Assembly: GCA_033762735.1 (NCBI GenBank) | Contig: JANRLJ010000134.1 | Span: 1 to 64,000, forward strand | DNA length: 64,000 bases | Direction of reading: 5' to 3' | Source: JANRLJ01 sp033762735 | Lineage (GTDB): Bacteria > Chloroflexota > Anaerolineae > Aggregatilineales > Phototrophicaceae | Shown: one piece after another, positions 1-8,563 of the stretch | How the letters are laid out: each line of letters starts with the position of its first letter | How positions within the stretch are numbered: position 1 is the first letter of the stretch | The notes under the pieces: generated by a model | Seen by the model: the letters and a program-made list of their open reading frames with translations, nothing else | What the model was told of the DNA's origin: nothing | Database searches by the model: none | Program-made: the position numbers and the translations under genes

Positions 1-1059
1 TACGCCGTTTCTACCATCGGTGACAATGGCCTCATCGGGGAGATGAGTGCGCCTGTTCGTGCGACACCCGCTTATGAAATTACCAGTGCCACCCTCTTGA
101 GTCAGGCGGAACAAACTCCGGTAGTGCTAAGGTATGATCTCGCTGTTTCTGTTGAAGCACTGGTGACGATTGAAGGGGTAACGGGTGGTGATACCCCTGT
201 CAGCGGCATTCTCGCCCAGGCATCCCTCGTCCCCGCCGATGAACTGCCTGATAATGCTCCCTGGGTAGCTTTAGAATCCAGGGAGGCATCGGCAGAGGGT
301 GATCTATACACCGGGACTCTCCGGCCAGTTCAGCCGGGCGAATACACCGTGACAGTTCGCTTTAGCGCCGATGCAGGCGAGACATGGATTTATGCATCAT
401 CCGAAGCGCCGCTTACGGTCGAAGCACCACACGACACCGAAGCGCCCACCACACCTGCCAACTTCGCCGTAACACGCGCCGCGCCCGGAACGGTGGTGCT
501 AAACTGGAACGCTGCTGATGCTGAGAACGTGCGTGCGTATCTGGTCTATCGGGACGGCGCACTGGTGGCAGAGATCAGGGAGAACAGCTACACCGATACA
601 ACGGCGGTCGAAGGCGCGACTTATACCTATTCTGTTGCAGCGGTTGACGCCGCCTACAATGTCTCTGACCAAGCCACGACCAACCCGGTCTTCATCGAAC
701 GCGGTAAGATCGCGGTGACGTTCCTGGTCAATGTGCCGCCAACCACAAACAGCGATGTCTATATCGCGGGCGATCTGGGCAGTGCCGAATATCCGCTGTG
801 GGATCCGGCAGGGGTTGTCCTTGCGCCTGCGGGTGAAAATCAGTGGGCAGTCACGCTGCAATTTTCCGAAGGCGTGAATATCGTCTATAAGTTCGTGCGT
901 GGCGGATGGGAAGCGGTGGAAAAGGGCGAGAACTGCGAGGAAATTGCAGATCGTTCGCTGAGTATCAACCTCGATCAATTGGGCGAACCACTCGAAGACG
1001 GCACTTATGTGGTTGAGCATACCGTTGCAAAATGGCGCGACCTGGACGGCTGTCCATAA
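1..1059 (+). CDS. 3' end of secreted alpha-glucan-active protein (FN3 and CBM20-like domains)
   Basis: The reading frame is open from base 1 (it begins Y-A-V-S-T-I-G-D), so the gene starts outside the window; 352 codons are seen. The first residues look like the end of a fibronectin type III repeat. A beta-sandwich stretch follows, then a clear FN3 module (about bases 430-700). The last 115 residues resemble a CBM20 starch-binding module (V-T-F-x-V-N-V-P near the start, V-Y-I-A-G-D-L-G, and Y-K-F-V-R-G-G-W). Modules of this kind usually sit at the C-terminus of amylases and pullulanases, and a maltodextrin-type importer follows. The catalytic domain is not visible, so the enzyme class is inference. 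It could also be a non-catalytic surface starch-binding protein. Confidence 0.7.
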   Translation, partial: YAVSTIGDNGLIGEMSAPVRATPAYEITSATLLSQAEQTPVVLRYDLAVSVEALVTIEGVTGGDTPVSGILAQASLVPADELPDNAPWVALESREASAEGDLYTGTLRPVQPGEYTVTVRFSADAGETWIYASSEAPLTVEAPHDTEAPTTPANFAVTRAAPGTVVLNWNAADAENVRAYLVYRDGALVAEIRENSYTDTTAVEGATYTYSVAAVDAAYNVSDQATTNPVFIERGKIAVTFLVNVPPTTNSDVYIAGDLGSAEYPLWDPAGVVLAPAGENQWAVTLQFSEGVNIVYKFVRGGWEAVEKGENCEEIADRSLSINLDQLGEPLEDGTYVVEHTVAKWRDLDGCP

Positions 1060-1066
1060 AATCCGG

Positions 1067-1099
1067 ATGGGGTTGCGGCACAGGCTTCAACCCCATTTT
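1067..1099 (+). terminator. Rho-independent terminator
   Basis: A perfect 9-bp stem (ATGGGGTTG at 1067-1075 with CAACCCCAT at 1088-1096) is followed by TTTT. It lies 8 bases after the stop codon of the starch-binding protein. Confidence 0.65.
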
Positions 1100-1120
1100 A
1101 GAATCAGGGAATGATCTGAG

Positions 1121-1462
1121 ATGAATGAAAAAATCAAACCGACCGGAATCACCCTGAATAAAACGGAAGGGTATCTGGAAATCGCCTGGAATGATGGCGA
1201 GGTGTGCCGCTATCCGCTGTCGCATCTGCGCGAGGCCTGCCCGTGTGTGGAGTGCCGGGGCGGGCATCAGTTTATGGGCGCAGCGCACGACCCCGATAAT
1301 ATCCTCAAGCTGATTCCCAAGCGTTCGTACATGGTGAAAGAGCTGCACCCGGTCGGGAACTATGCCCTGCAACCGACCTGGGATGACGGTCACAGCACCG
1401 GATTGTACACCTGGGACTACCTGCGCGGGATTTGTCCGCCAAAAAGCGACAACGGCGGCTGA
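1121..1462 (+). CDS. DUF971 / gamma-butyrobetaine-hydroxylase-like N-terminal domain protein
   Basis: This is a 113-residue single-domain protein. It has the typical DUF971 (GBBH-like N-terminal) pattern: an opening strand with L-E-I-A-W-N-D-G, then Y-P-L-S-H-L-R, and a Cys-rich turn C-P-C-V-E-C-R-G-G-H around residues 41-50. A late W-D-D-G-H-x-T-G-L-Y-x-W-D-Y-L segment is characteristic. In other bacteria this domain occurs alone or fused to Mrp/ApbC-type Fe-S carrier ATPases, and the Cys/His cluster suggests metal or Fe-S binding. Its exact biochemical role is not established. It stands alone between a terminator and the sugar-transport promoter, so it is probably unrelated to the carbohydrate genes. 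Confidence 0.8.
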   Translation: MNEKIKPTGITLNKTEGYLEIAWNDGEVCRYPLSHLREACPCVECRGGHQFMGAAHDPDNILKLIPKRSYMVKELHPVGNYALQPTWDDGHSTGLYTWDYLRGICPPKSDNGG

Positions 1463-1537
1463 TTAAGCAGAAGTCGGGTATATCTTCTCACGAAAGTTCG
1501 TGCAAATCGCCCAAGAGAAAAGGGCAAATTGCGTGGT

Positions 1538-1572
1538 TAAACGTTTTGACGGACGTTTACATTCGCTATAAT
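1538..1572 (+). promoter_or_regulatory. Candidate promoter with overlapping palindromic operator for the sugar importer
   Basis: A perfect -10 hexamer TATAAT lies at 1567-1572. TTGACG at 1546-1551 is 15 bp upstream, slightly short; TTTTGA at 1544-1549 would give 17 bp. The -35 area is framed by an inverted repeat, TAAACGT at 1538-1544 and ACGTTTA at 1553-1559, separated by 8 bp. The arms contain the ACGT core common in LacI-family sites. A repressor bound there would cover the -35 element, which fits substrate control of a sugar importer. No regulator gene is nearby. Confidence 0.5.
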
Positions 1573-1634
1573 GAGCGCAGCCTTAACAGGCGAGTGGCTG
1601 TGTATCACCAAACATTGTTTGAAAGGGTGATTTA

Positions 1635-3146
1635 ATGAACCGTAACAAACTTTTACTCGTTGCAGTCCTGCTGATGGTTCTGGCCGTTAGCAGCCTTGCC
1701 CCTGTCTTTGCGCAGGATGATGCGCTGGTGATCTGGGCGGATGGTCGTCGTGCTCCTATCCTCCAGGGATTGGCAGAAGACTTCGAAGCCGAATTTGGCA
1801 TCCCGGTCGAAATTCAGCAGGTTGAACTGGGTGACGTGCGCGATCAGCTTCTGGTCGCTGGCCCGGCGGGCGAAGGCCCCGATATCGGCATCATCCCGCA
1901 CGATCACGTCGGTCTGCTGGTGCGTAACGGCGCGATTGTGCCCTTCGACCTGAGCGAATTTGAAGGTCAGTTCCTCGAATCCGCGCTGGCGCTGTTCACG
2001 TTTGAAGGCCAGGTGTGGGGCTTGCCCTATGCCCAGGAAAACGTTGCCTTCGTCCGCAATGTCGATCTCGTTCCTGAAGCGCAGACGACCTGGGAACAGG
2101 TTGCCGCGACCTCTGCAGAACTGGTCGAATCCGGCGCATCGCAGTACGGCTTCGTGATGCAGACGGGCGATGCCTATCATGCCTTCCCGATCATCTCGGC
2201 CTTCGGTGGCTATATCTTCGGCCTGAACGACGACAGCACGTTCAACACGTCCGATATTGGCTGGAACAGCGAGGGCGGTCTGGCCGCGGCGCAGTGGATG
2301 GCCGATATGTACGCGGCTGGCCTGATGACCCCCTCGTGGGACACGACCGCGCTGCAGGAAGCCTTCAATGCGGGTGATGTCGCTATGTTCGTCACCGGCC
2401 CGTGGCAGTCCAACGCCCTGCTGGAGAGCGGCATCAACTTCTCGATTGACCCCATTCCCGGTGCAGAAGGCGTCAGCGAAGCGGGTTCGCCCTTCTCCGG
2501 CGGTCAGGGCTTCATCATCAGCGCTTTCAGCGACAAGCAACTGCTGGCCGAATCCTTCCTCTATGAATACGTAGCCACCGATGAAGTGATGCAGCAGTTG
2601 TTCGAGACGGAAGGTCGTATCCCTGCGTGGACGAGCGTGGACACCAGCGCCTTCCCGACGGTGGAATCCTTCATCGCGGCGGGCGCGAACGCCATTCCCA
2701 TGCCTGCGATCCCCGAAATGGGCGCGGTCTGGTCAGCGGCGGGCAACTCCCAGACGCTCATCAGCACGGGTGAGGATGCCGCTGCTTCCTTCAATGATGC
2801 GGCGGAACAGATTGCTACCGCGATTGAAGGCCTGGCTGCCCCGATTGAAACCGTCACGCTGGTTGGCAGCCTCCAGGACGAAGCGGGCTGCCCGGCAGAA
2901 TGGGATCCGGCCTGCGAAGTAACCGTGATGACGGATGATGGCGGCGGCCAGTGGTCGATCACCGTCACACTGCCAGCGGGTGACTATGAATGGAAGGTTG
3001 CGCTGAACGGCACGTGGGATCGTTCGTATCCGGGTGCAAACGTGGCGCTGTCGCTGACCGAAGAAACCGAAGTCACGTTCCGCTACAACAGCAATACCAA
3101 TGGCGTTCAGGATAGTGTGAATAATCCTGAGAGCTTCGGCGGCTGA
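1635..3146 (+). CDS. Maltodextrin-type ABC substrate-binding protein with C-terminal starch-binding-like domain
   Basis: The protein has 503 residues. A Sec signal peptide (residues 1 to about 26, ending V-F-A-Q) lacks a lipobox cysteine. Residues about 28-400 form a MalE-like extracellular solute-binding protein (G-P-D-I-G-I-I-P-H-D, G-L-P-Y-A-Q-E-N, and F-V-T-G-P-W are typical). About 98 extra residues follow, starting near 404, and resemble the X25/SusE-type module found in pullulanases (V-T-L-V-G-S-L-Q, then Y-E-W-K-V-A-L-N-G-T-W). MalE proteins are normally near 400 residues, so this is a genuine extension. The gene is 10 bases upstream of the malF-like gene. RBS-like GAAAGGGTG precedes the ATG. 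The substrate is inferred to be maltodextrin from the module and neighbours. Confidence 0.85.
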   Translation: MNRNKLLLVAVLLMVLAVSSLAPVFAQDDALVIWADGRRAPILQGLAEDFEAEFGIPVEIQQVELGDVRDQLLVAGPAGEGPDIGIIPHDHVGLLVRNGAIVPFDLSEFEGQFLESALALFTFEGQVWGLPYAQENVAFVRNVDLVPEAQTTWEQVAATSAELVESGASQYGFVMQTGDAYHAFPIISAFGGYIFGLNDDSTFNTSDIGWNSEGGLAAAQWMADMYAAGLMTPSWDTTALQEAFNAGDVAMFVTGPWQSNALLESGINFSIDPIPGAEGVSEAGSPFSGGQGFIISAFSDKQLLAESFLYEYVATDEVMQQLFETEGRIPAWTSVDTSAFPTVESFIAAGANAIPMPAIPEMGAVWSAAGNSQTLISTGEDAAASFNDAAEQIATAIEGLAAPIETVTLVGSLQDEAGCPAEWDPACEVTVMTDDGGGQWSITVTLPAGDYEWKVALNGTWDRSYPGANVALSLTEETEVTFRYNSNTNGVQDSVNNPESFGG

Positions 3147-3155
3147 GAATTACTA

Positions 3156-4742
3156 ATGAGTGCTATTGCCTCAAAGGCCAGGCCCCCGCAAGGGGACCTG
3201 GCCTTTTCAAAAGACCAGGGAAATATTGTGGTTATCGCGCTGCGTTATCTGGCGCTGATGATCGTTGATGCTTTTGCGCTGATTTTAATCTATGGCTTCT
3301 TAGAGGATCAGAACCTCGGCCTCGCCCTTATCTTAGGGGTGATTACCGTCGGTGCCAATATTTTTGTCCTTGTTCCAAGCCTTTTCCCCATTAAATGGAT
3401 GACACCGGGGCTGATGCTGATTACGCTTCTGGTGATCTACCCGGTGTTTTATACGGTGCTGACTGCTTTTACCAATCGCGCTGACGGCCATATTCTCAAC
3501 AAGAGTCAGGTGGTTGATCTGCTCGGCCAGCAGCGCTATGTGCCGGAAGGTGCCCAGCTTTATGAGTGGACGCTGTATCGCAGCGAAGACGGCACCTATG
3601 CCCTGTGGCTGACGGGTGATGATGGAAATGTGGCCTTTGCCCCGGCGGGCGCTCCGATTATCGAGGTGGAAAGTCCTCCGGAAGAAGCGCCGCCAACGTA
3701 TGAAGGCTACACGCAGCTAACCCGTGCCGAACGCACCCAGGCACTCACAGAAATTCAGAACCTCGTATTTGGCGAGGGCGAAGATACGGCGGGCATCCAG
3801 GGGCGCAGCCAGGCCGCCCGCCCGCTGGAGTCGCGCTACGTCTACGATGAAGAACGTGATGCGCTGATCGACCAGAGCACTGGAACCGCCTACATCGCGG
3901 ACAACCAGGAAGGCCTGTTCCGTGCGGAACGCGGCAGCGAAGTGCTTCAGCCGGGGTATCAGGTCAATGTAGGCTTCCGCAACTTCGAGCGGCTGGTGAA
4001 TGACCCTGGCCTGCGTGGGCCGCTGCTACAGGTGTTCGTCTGGACGGTGACGTTTGCGCTGCTGTCGGTGCTGACAACGTTTGCCGTCGGGCTGTTCATG
4101 GCCTTAATTCTGAACGACAATGCCATTCCAGGTCGCAAAATCATCCGGTCACTGCTGATTATCCCTTATGCCATTCCGGGCGTGATCGCGATTGGTGTGT
4201 GGCGAGGAATGCTCAATGAAAACCTGGGCATTATCGGCGCGGGGCTTGGTTCAGGCATCGGCTGGCAAACCGACCCCTGGGGTGTGAAATTCGGCATTCT
4301 GCTCATCAACCTGTGGCTGGGCTATCCCTACATGATGCTGATTTCGAGTGGGGCGCTGCAGGCTATTCCCTCGGAAGTGTATGAAGCGGCGGCGGTGGAT
4401 GGTGCGACACCCGTTCAGCGCTTCTGGCGAATTACACTGCCCCTGCTGCTGATTACAATGGGGCCGCTGCTGATTGCATCCTTCACCTACAACTTCAACA
4501 ATTTCCTCATCATCGAGGCCTATAACGCGGGCAACCCGCCCATCCCAGGCACCAACACCCCGGCAGGTTATTCCGATATTCTCATCAGTTACACCTACCG
4601 TTTGGCATTCGGGGCAGGGCGCGGTGCGGATTATGGGTATGCGGCGGCGATTACCATCATCATCTTCGCTATCGTGGCGATAATTACGCTGATGCAGTTC
4701 CGCTTGACCCGTCGTTGGGAGGAGGCTGGAGCCAATGTCTAG
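3156..4742 (+). CDS. malF: MalF-type sugar ABC transporter permease
   Basis: The protein has 528 residues with several N-terminal membrane helices, a large soluble loop (about residues 105-265), and a C-terminal permease core. The core carries the EAA loop E-A-A-A-V-D-G-A-T-P-V-Q-R-F-W that docks onto the ATPase. The big loop matches the layout of E. coli MalF, whose P2 loop contacts the binding protein, and explains the length. It starts 10 bases after the binding protein and overlaps the malG-like gene by 8 bases, so the three are co-transcribed. No MalK-type ATPase lies in the window; a shared ATPase encoded elsewhere is likely, as is common for such importers. Confidence 0.9.
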   Translation: MSAIASKARPPQGDLAFSKDQGNIVVIALRYLALMIVDAFALILIYGFLEDQNLGLALILGVITVGANIFVLVPSLFPIKWMTPGLMLITLLVIYPVFYTVLTAFTNRADGHILNKSQVVDLLGQQRYVPEGAQLYEWTLYRSEDGTYALWLTGDDGNVAFAPAGAPIIEVESPPEEAPPTYEGYTQLTRAERTQALTEIQNLVFGEGEDTAGIQGRSQAARPLESRYVYDEERDALIDQSTGTAYIADNQEGLFRAERGSEVLQPGYQVNVGFRNFERLVNDPGLRGPLLQVFVWTVTFALLSVLTTFAVGLFMALILNDNAIPGRKIIRSLLIIPYAIPGVIAIGVWRGMLNENLGIIGAGLGSGIGWQTDPWGVKFGILLINLWLGYPYMMLISSGALQAIPSEVYEAAAVDGATPVQRFWRITLPLLLITMGPLLIASFTYNFNNFLIIEAYNAGNPPIPGTNTPAGYSDILISYTYRLAFGAGRGADYGYAAAITIIIFAIVAIITLMQFRLTRRWEEAGANV

Positions 4743-5730
4743 TACAGCGAAGCAACCTGCGTCATCGTCCTATCAGCACGTAGAAAGCCGTTCGGTGATG
4801 TCGCAGCGGGAGCGCATCTTTACGCTGACCTTCCGCTTCACCATCATCGGTATTGCCATTTTCTTCGCGCTGTACCCGGTGATCTATGTGATCTCGGCTG
4901 CGTTTAACCCTCTTGGCACACTTTCCACCCGCAGCCTGATTCCGCAGGGCATCGACGAATTCAGCGATCTGTTCACCAACTTCCGCACGCTGCTGGTGGA
5001 TGAGATCGAGATTTTCCCATTCTGGAACTGGCTGTTCAATTCCATCTTGGTCGCCACAATCAGTACGACACTCTCGGTGCTGGTCTGTGCGCTGGCGGCC
5101 TATTCGTTCTCGCGCTTCCGCTTTAACGGACGGCGATCACTGCTGCTGGGCATCCTGCTGATTCAGGTGTTCCCCAATCTGCTGTCGTTCGTGGCGCTGT
5201 TCCTGATGCTCCAGCAGATCGGTCGGCTGGCGGATGTCATCCCACAGGCGCTGCCGTTTCTGTCGTTTATCGACTGGGGCTTTTTGCGCCTGTTCGGGCT
5301 GGACAGTCTGGGTGGGCTGATTCTGGTCTATCTCGGCGGCGCGATGGGCATTAATACCTGGCTGATGAAGGGCTTCTTCGACACCATTCCGCGCGATATT
5401 GATGAGTCTGCGATGGTAGACGGTGCAACGCACGACCAGACTTTCTGGATGCTGATCTTCCCGCTGGTGCGGCCAATTCTGGCGGTCGTGGGGGTGCTGT
5501 CGTTCGTCGGCACCTTTAACGAGTTCGTGCTGGCGCGTTTCCTCTTACGGGATAATGACAACTTCACGTTGATGGTGGGGTTGTTCAGCTTTGTCAGCGC
5601 CGAGTTCAGTCAGAACTGGGGTAAGTTTGCTGCTGGCTCCCTGATCGCCGCGACGCCCATCGTGATCGTGTACCTGCTGTTGCAGGATCAGATCGTCGGT
5701 GGACTGACTCAAGGGGCGGTCAAAGGGTAA
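4735..5730 (+). CDS. malG: MalG-type sugar ABC transporter permease
   Basis: This 331-residue inner-membrane permease is of the carbohydrate-uptake-1 type. The first helix is near residues 29-50. The EAA-like loop D-E-S-A-M-V-D-G-A-T-H-D-Q-T-F-W lies about 100 residues before the C-terminus, with further helices after it. The C-terminus ends L-T-Q-G-A-V-K-G, the usual MalG tail, which in E. coli inserts into the MalFGK2-MalE interface. The ATG overlaps the malF stop by 8 bases, indicating translational coupling. A strong terminator 27 bases downstream ends the operon. The MalF partner with its large loop supports a maltose/maltodextrin rather than a generic sugar role. Confidence 0.9.
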   Translation: MSSTAKQPASSSYQHVESRSVMSQRERIFTLTFRFTIIGIAIFFALYPVIYVISAAFNPLGTLSTRSLIPQGIDEFSDLFTNFRTLLVDEIEIFPFWNWLFNSILVATISTTLSVLVCALAAYSFSRFRFNGRRSLLLGILLIQVFPNLLSFVALFLMLQQIGRLADVIPQALPFLSFIDWGFLRLFGLDSLGGLILVYLGGAMGINTWLMKGFFDTIPRDIDESAMVDGATHDQTFWMLIFPLVRPILAVVGVLSFVGTFNEFVLARFLLRDNDNFTLMVGLFSFVSAEFSQNWGKFAAGSLIAATPIVIVYLLLQDQIVGGLTQGAVKG

Positions 5731-5757
5731 TTTTCGATTTGCACCTATGGATTTAGA

Positions 5758-5789
5758 GGGGCAGGGGAGAAATCGCCTGCCCCTTTTTT
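5758..5789 (+). terminator. Rho-independent terminator of the sugar importer operon
   Basis: An 8-bp stem GGGGCAGG (5758-5765) with CCTGCCCC (5776-5783) is followed by six T. It lies between convergent genes; the minus-strand gene stops 3 bases beyond. Confidence 0.85.
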
Positions 5790-5791
5790 GT

Positions 5792-7747
5792 TTAGCCGGG
5801 GAAGGTTGCCGTTGGCGTCAGGCTTGGTGTAGGTGGAACGGCGTTCGGCGTTGTCGACTGTGCCGCTGGCGTCGATGCACTCGGCGCGGATGGGCTAAGG
5901 ACAGGCGCGGGCGTTGCGGTCGCGGCAATCGGCGTCCCGGCCAGCGTCGGCTGCGGTGTGATGGGAAGCTGATAAAAGGGCGAAATCAGGTTTTCCAGCA
6001 GCGCCGGGTCATAATCGTCGCAGGTTTCGGTATCGGGGATATAGCCGTCCCGGATGGCCGCCAGTGGTGCGTCGGGATTATAGTAGTTGTAAACGAGGCG
6101 GGAAACCTCTGCCATCGTCGGCAGCGATTCCGGGAAGGCCAGCCAGGTCGGCTGATGCAGCGCGATGACGATGATGTAATCACCACCGGGGGTGAAGAAC
6201 AATGCGGCGTTGGTGTGCGTTTCGCTCGTCCAACCGTGCTTGTGCGCGACCAAAATGTTCTGGGGTACGCCCGCCCGAAGCAGCCCATCTACCGTATTGC
6301 TGCCCATCACATTCACCATGCGCTGGCATTCCTGCTGCGTGAACTGACCGGGGAAGTCTTCGATCAGCGGGCCGCGGTTATGGACGGCGCATTCATAGAT
6401 GTCGTCCAGCAGCCAACCCATTTCATCCACCGTCATCTGATTGTAGAAGTCGGGGTTGGCACGGGTGCGGTCGGCGCGGGTCGTGGGAACGATGGGTGCG
6501 CGGGGGGCAGCCGTTGGCGTGAGCACTCCGTTGGTGGTGTCATAGGGCGCGGCGATATAGGTGTTCTGCATTCCAAGCTGCTGCAAGAATTCGGTCACGC
6601 GGTCTGCGCCAGAAAGTGCATCACCCTCTCCAATAATGCTCAGCAGTTCGTTGGTGGCCGCGTTCTCGCTGCAAATCATGGTGTTGGCGATATCGACGGC
6701 TTCTTCCAGCGTTGGGTCGCCGCCCATCCGCCCGAACAATTCGGCCAGAATCGCGATCTTGTTCACACTCGTGCCGCTGAAGGCGATGCTGCTGCCGTAA
6801 GTCACAGCTTCGCCCGTGCGCAAATCCTGAATATAAAGCGCGCCTAAACGGGTCAATTCCGGCTGGAAACCTGCATCAAGGATAATCTGCCAGGCCCGAT
6901 CACCGAGCGCCTGAAACGAGGGGCTGACCGGGATGACGGGTTCACCGGGACGGGCGCTGGCCTGCGATGCGGAGGCCGTAGGCGTGAGCGTGGGCAGATC
7001 AAATGTTGTCTGGCTGATCGACGGCAGACTATAGGGGTCTCCCTCGAATTGCAGCAGTTCCAGCGCAATCCACCCATAGCCATTGGGCGACTCCGCCACC
7101 CGCACCTGCACCCAGGGAAGCTGCGTGTGATAGGCGGTGACTTCCAGCCGATCTCCAGCAAAAGCGCCCGCGATGCGCGGATATTCTACACCCGGCCCGT
7201 AGCGGATGTTAATTTCGCCATTGACGAGACCGGTCACGCGAAAGCTCGCTGCCTGTGTAGGAGCCAGACTCGTTACGTTATCCGTGCGTCCCCCCGAAGC
7301 GCTCCCGGCACTAACAGGCGTAACACCCGGTGGCAGGGTGGCTGATCCATTCCCTCCGGCTGATGCGCTGGGCGCGGGGGTTGCGGCGGATGGCAACCCT
7401 GGTGGTGTCCCGGATGCGTTCACAATCGTGGTCGAAAATGGAATGGTATTGAGATCACCTGAAATTGTCACCAGATCGTTGAAGACCCAGCCGAGAGGTT
7501 GTCCATTCGTCGGGTTCGCCAGCAGCACCCAGGGATAGAATTCACTGCGCCCGATGACCGGGTAGCGCGTCCCGGCGACAATTTGCCCGATAATATCCGT
7601 ACCATCCGTACCCGGCGCTGTTCGCAGATTGGCCTGGCCGACTGCTTCCGCGAATACGCCGCCCGTCTGTCCGATCACCAGCGTCGGCACCAGAACCAGC
7701 AGGACGATCAAGCCAACAACAGGAATCAAACGTCGCATTGCCACCAT
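5792..7747 (-). CDS. Secreted class A beta-lactamase-like serine hydrolase with two SH3b domains
   Basis: The protein has 651 residues. A signal peptide or anchor helix occupies about 5-28. Two SH3b-like domains follow (about 31-98 and 165-235), joined by a Ser/Pro/Ala-rich linker. The C-terminal half is a penicillin-recognising serine hydrolase with S327-V-N-K330 (SxxK), S360-E-N (SxN) and K503-H-G in place of K-T-G. The tail is Thr/Pro-rich. SH3b domains bind cell wall peptides, so a peptidoglycan-linked role is plausible, either as a beta-lactamase relative or a wall peptidase. ATG at 7747 is chosen because GGAAAG sits about 10 bases upstream; an ATG three codons later is possible. It is transcribed alone, convergent with malG. 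Confidence 0.75.
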   Translation of the reverse strand: MVAMRRLIPVVGLIVLLVLVPTLVIGQTGGVFAEAVGQANLRTAPGTDGTDIIGQIVAGTRYPVIGRSEFYPWVLLANPTNGQPLGWVFNDLVTISGDLNTIPFSTTIVNASGTPPGLPSAATPAPSASAGGNGSATLPPGVTPVSAGSASGGRTDNVTSLAPTQAASFRVTGLVNGEINIRYGPGVEYPRIAGAFAGDRLEVTAYHTQLPWVQVRVAESPNGYGWIALELLQFEGDPYSLPSISQTTFDLPTLTPTASASQASARPGEPVIPVSPSFQALGDRAWQIILDAGFQPELTRLGALYIQDLRTGEAVTYGSSIAFSGTSVNKIAILAELFGRMGGDPTLEEAVDIANTMICSENAATNELLSIIGEGDALSGADRVTEFLQQLGMQNTYIAAPYDTTNGVLTPTAAPRAPIVPTTRADRTRANPDFYNQMTVDEMGWLLDDIYECAVHNRGPLIEDFPGQFTQQECQRMVNVMGSNTVDGLLRAGVPQNILVAHKHGWTSETHTNAALFFTPGGDYIIVIALHQPTWLAFPESLPTMAEVSRLVYNYYNPDAPLAAIRDGYIPDTETCDDYDPALLENLISPFYQLPITPQPTLAGTPIAATATPAPVLSPSAPSASTPAAQSTTPNAVPPTPSLTPTATFPG

Positions 7748-7863
7748 CCAACTCTTTCCTTCCAGTACAGGCCGCCATTATAGCATGGTGGCGGAGGGGG
7801 TGAACCCATCGTTTGTGCTTTGCCATTGGGTGGAGCAGGGCGGCGCAAACTGGAAGTTGGAAC

Positions 7864-7891
7864 TTGACTCTCGCCTTTTCTCTGCTAGAAT
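7864..7891 (+). promoter_or_regulatory. Candidate sigma-70 promoter of tRNA-Leu
   Basis: TTGACT (7864-7869) and TAGAAT (7886-7891) are separated by 16 bp, and the tRNA begins 29 bases after the -10 element. Confidence 0.65.
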
Positions 7892-7920
7892 GCTTTTTAC
7901 GTCAAATGACGGTGCCGAAT

Positions 7921-8004
7921 GCCGAAGTGGCGGAATTGGCAGACGCGCTACGTTCAGGGCGTAGTTCCCTTTCGGGAGTGTGGGTTCGACTCCCACCTTC
8001 GGCA
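7921..8004 (+). tRNA. tRNA-Leu (anticodon CAG)
   Basis: The 84-base sequence folds as a class II tRNA. The acceptor stem pairs GCCGAAG (7921-7927) with CTTCGGC (7997-8003), with discriminator A at 8004. The anticodon stem CTACG/CGTAG encloses TTCAGGG, giving anticodon CAG at 7955-7957. A long variable arm is present and the T-arm reads GTGGG-TTCGACT-CCCAC. CCA is not encoded. A terminator follows directly. Confidence 0.95.
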
Positions 8005-8008
8005 CAGT

Positions 8009-8046
8009 AAAAAAATCCAGGTCAACCTGACTTGGATTTTTTGTTT
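8009..8046 (+). terminator. Rho-independent terminator after tRNA-Leu
   Basis: A long stem pairs bases 8010-8023 with 8029-8042 around a 5-base loop, with one G-T wobble. A-rich and T-rich flanks make it potentially bidirectional. Confidence 0.8.
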
Positions 8047-8087
8047 TCTAGTAGACTTAAAGCGATGCTGATGAACTGAGAAGAACT

Positions 8088-8561
8088 GTGACGGACGAAC
8101 AACTTCCGAAAAGCCAACGCCCGAAAAAAGCCTCAAAAGCCAGGGAGCGCCGCCGACAGGGGCAGCTTTCGGGCGTTCAATTCCTGTTCGCTGCGATCCT
8201 GGCGATTGGAATGGCGCTTGGCATTACCCTGAGCAGCCGTATTGCTTCCAGCCAACCGCTGCAGGAGTTTTATGAGGGCGTTCAGACCGAAATTGCCGAT
8301 CTGCGAGAAGAACAAGGCGCGCTGCTGGCGGATCGGGATTACGCTATGAGCGATGCTTATGTGGAGCAGTGGGCGCGAGACGATGGCAAGATGTATCGCC
8401 CCGGAGAGGTGCTGGTTATTCCGGTGCCTAATCTCGTTCAAAGTCTGGAAGTGACACCGACGCCGACCCCCATTATGAATATGGAAACCACGCCACCGGA
8501 ACCCGAACCCTGGATGTTGTGGTGGGCCTTGTTCTTCGACAGCCCGCCGCCTGACTTTTAA
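8088..8561 (+). CDS. FtsB/DivIC-family septum formation initiator-like protein
   Basis: The protein has 157 residues: a basic N-terminus, one membrane helix (about 27-47), then a short coiled coil with Glu/Gln repeats. The characteristic C-terminal signature of the family follows (Y-V-E-Q-W-A-R-D-D-G-K-M-Y-R-P-G-E). In E. coli and Bacillus this family links early and late division proteins (FtsL, FtsQ/DivIB) at the septum. A Pro/Thr-rich segment and the end W-M-L-W-W-A-L-F-F-D form an unusual hydrophobic tail. The start is GTG; an upstream ATG at 8064 runs into a stop. No other division genes are adjacent, so the function rests on family resemblance only. Confidence 0.7.
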   Translation: MTDEQLPKSQRPKKASKARERRRQGQLSGVQFLFAAILAIGMALGITLSSRIASSQPLQEFYEGVQTEIADLREEQGALLADRDYAMSDAYVEQWARDDGKMYRPGEVLVIPVPNLVQSLEVTPTPTPIMNMETTPPEPEPWMLWWALFFDSPPPDF

Positions 8562-8563
8562 GG

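Noticed and set aside
7770..7800. Inverted repeat CCGCCA/TGGCGG before the tRNA promoter
   Set aside because: No gene ends there and no T run follows, so it is not called as a terminator.
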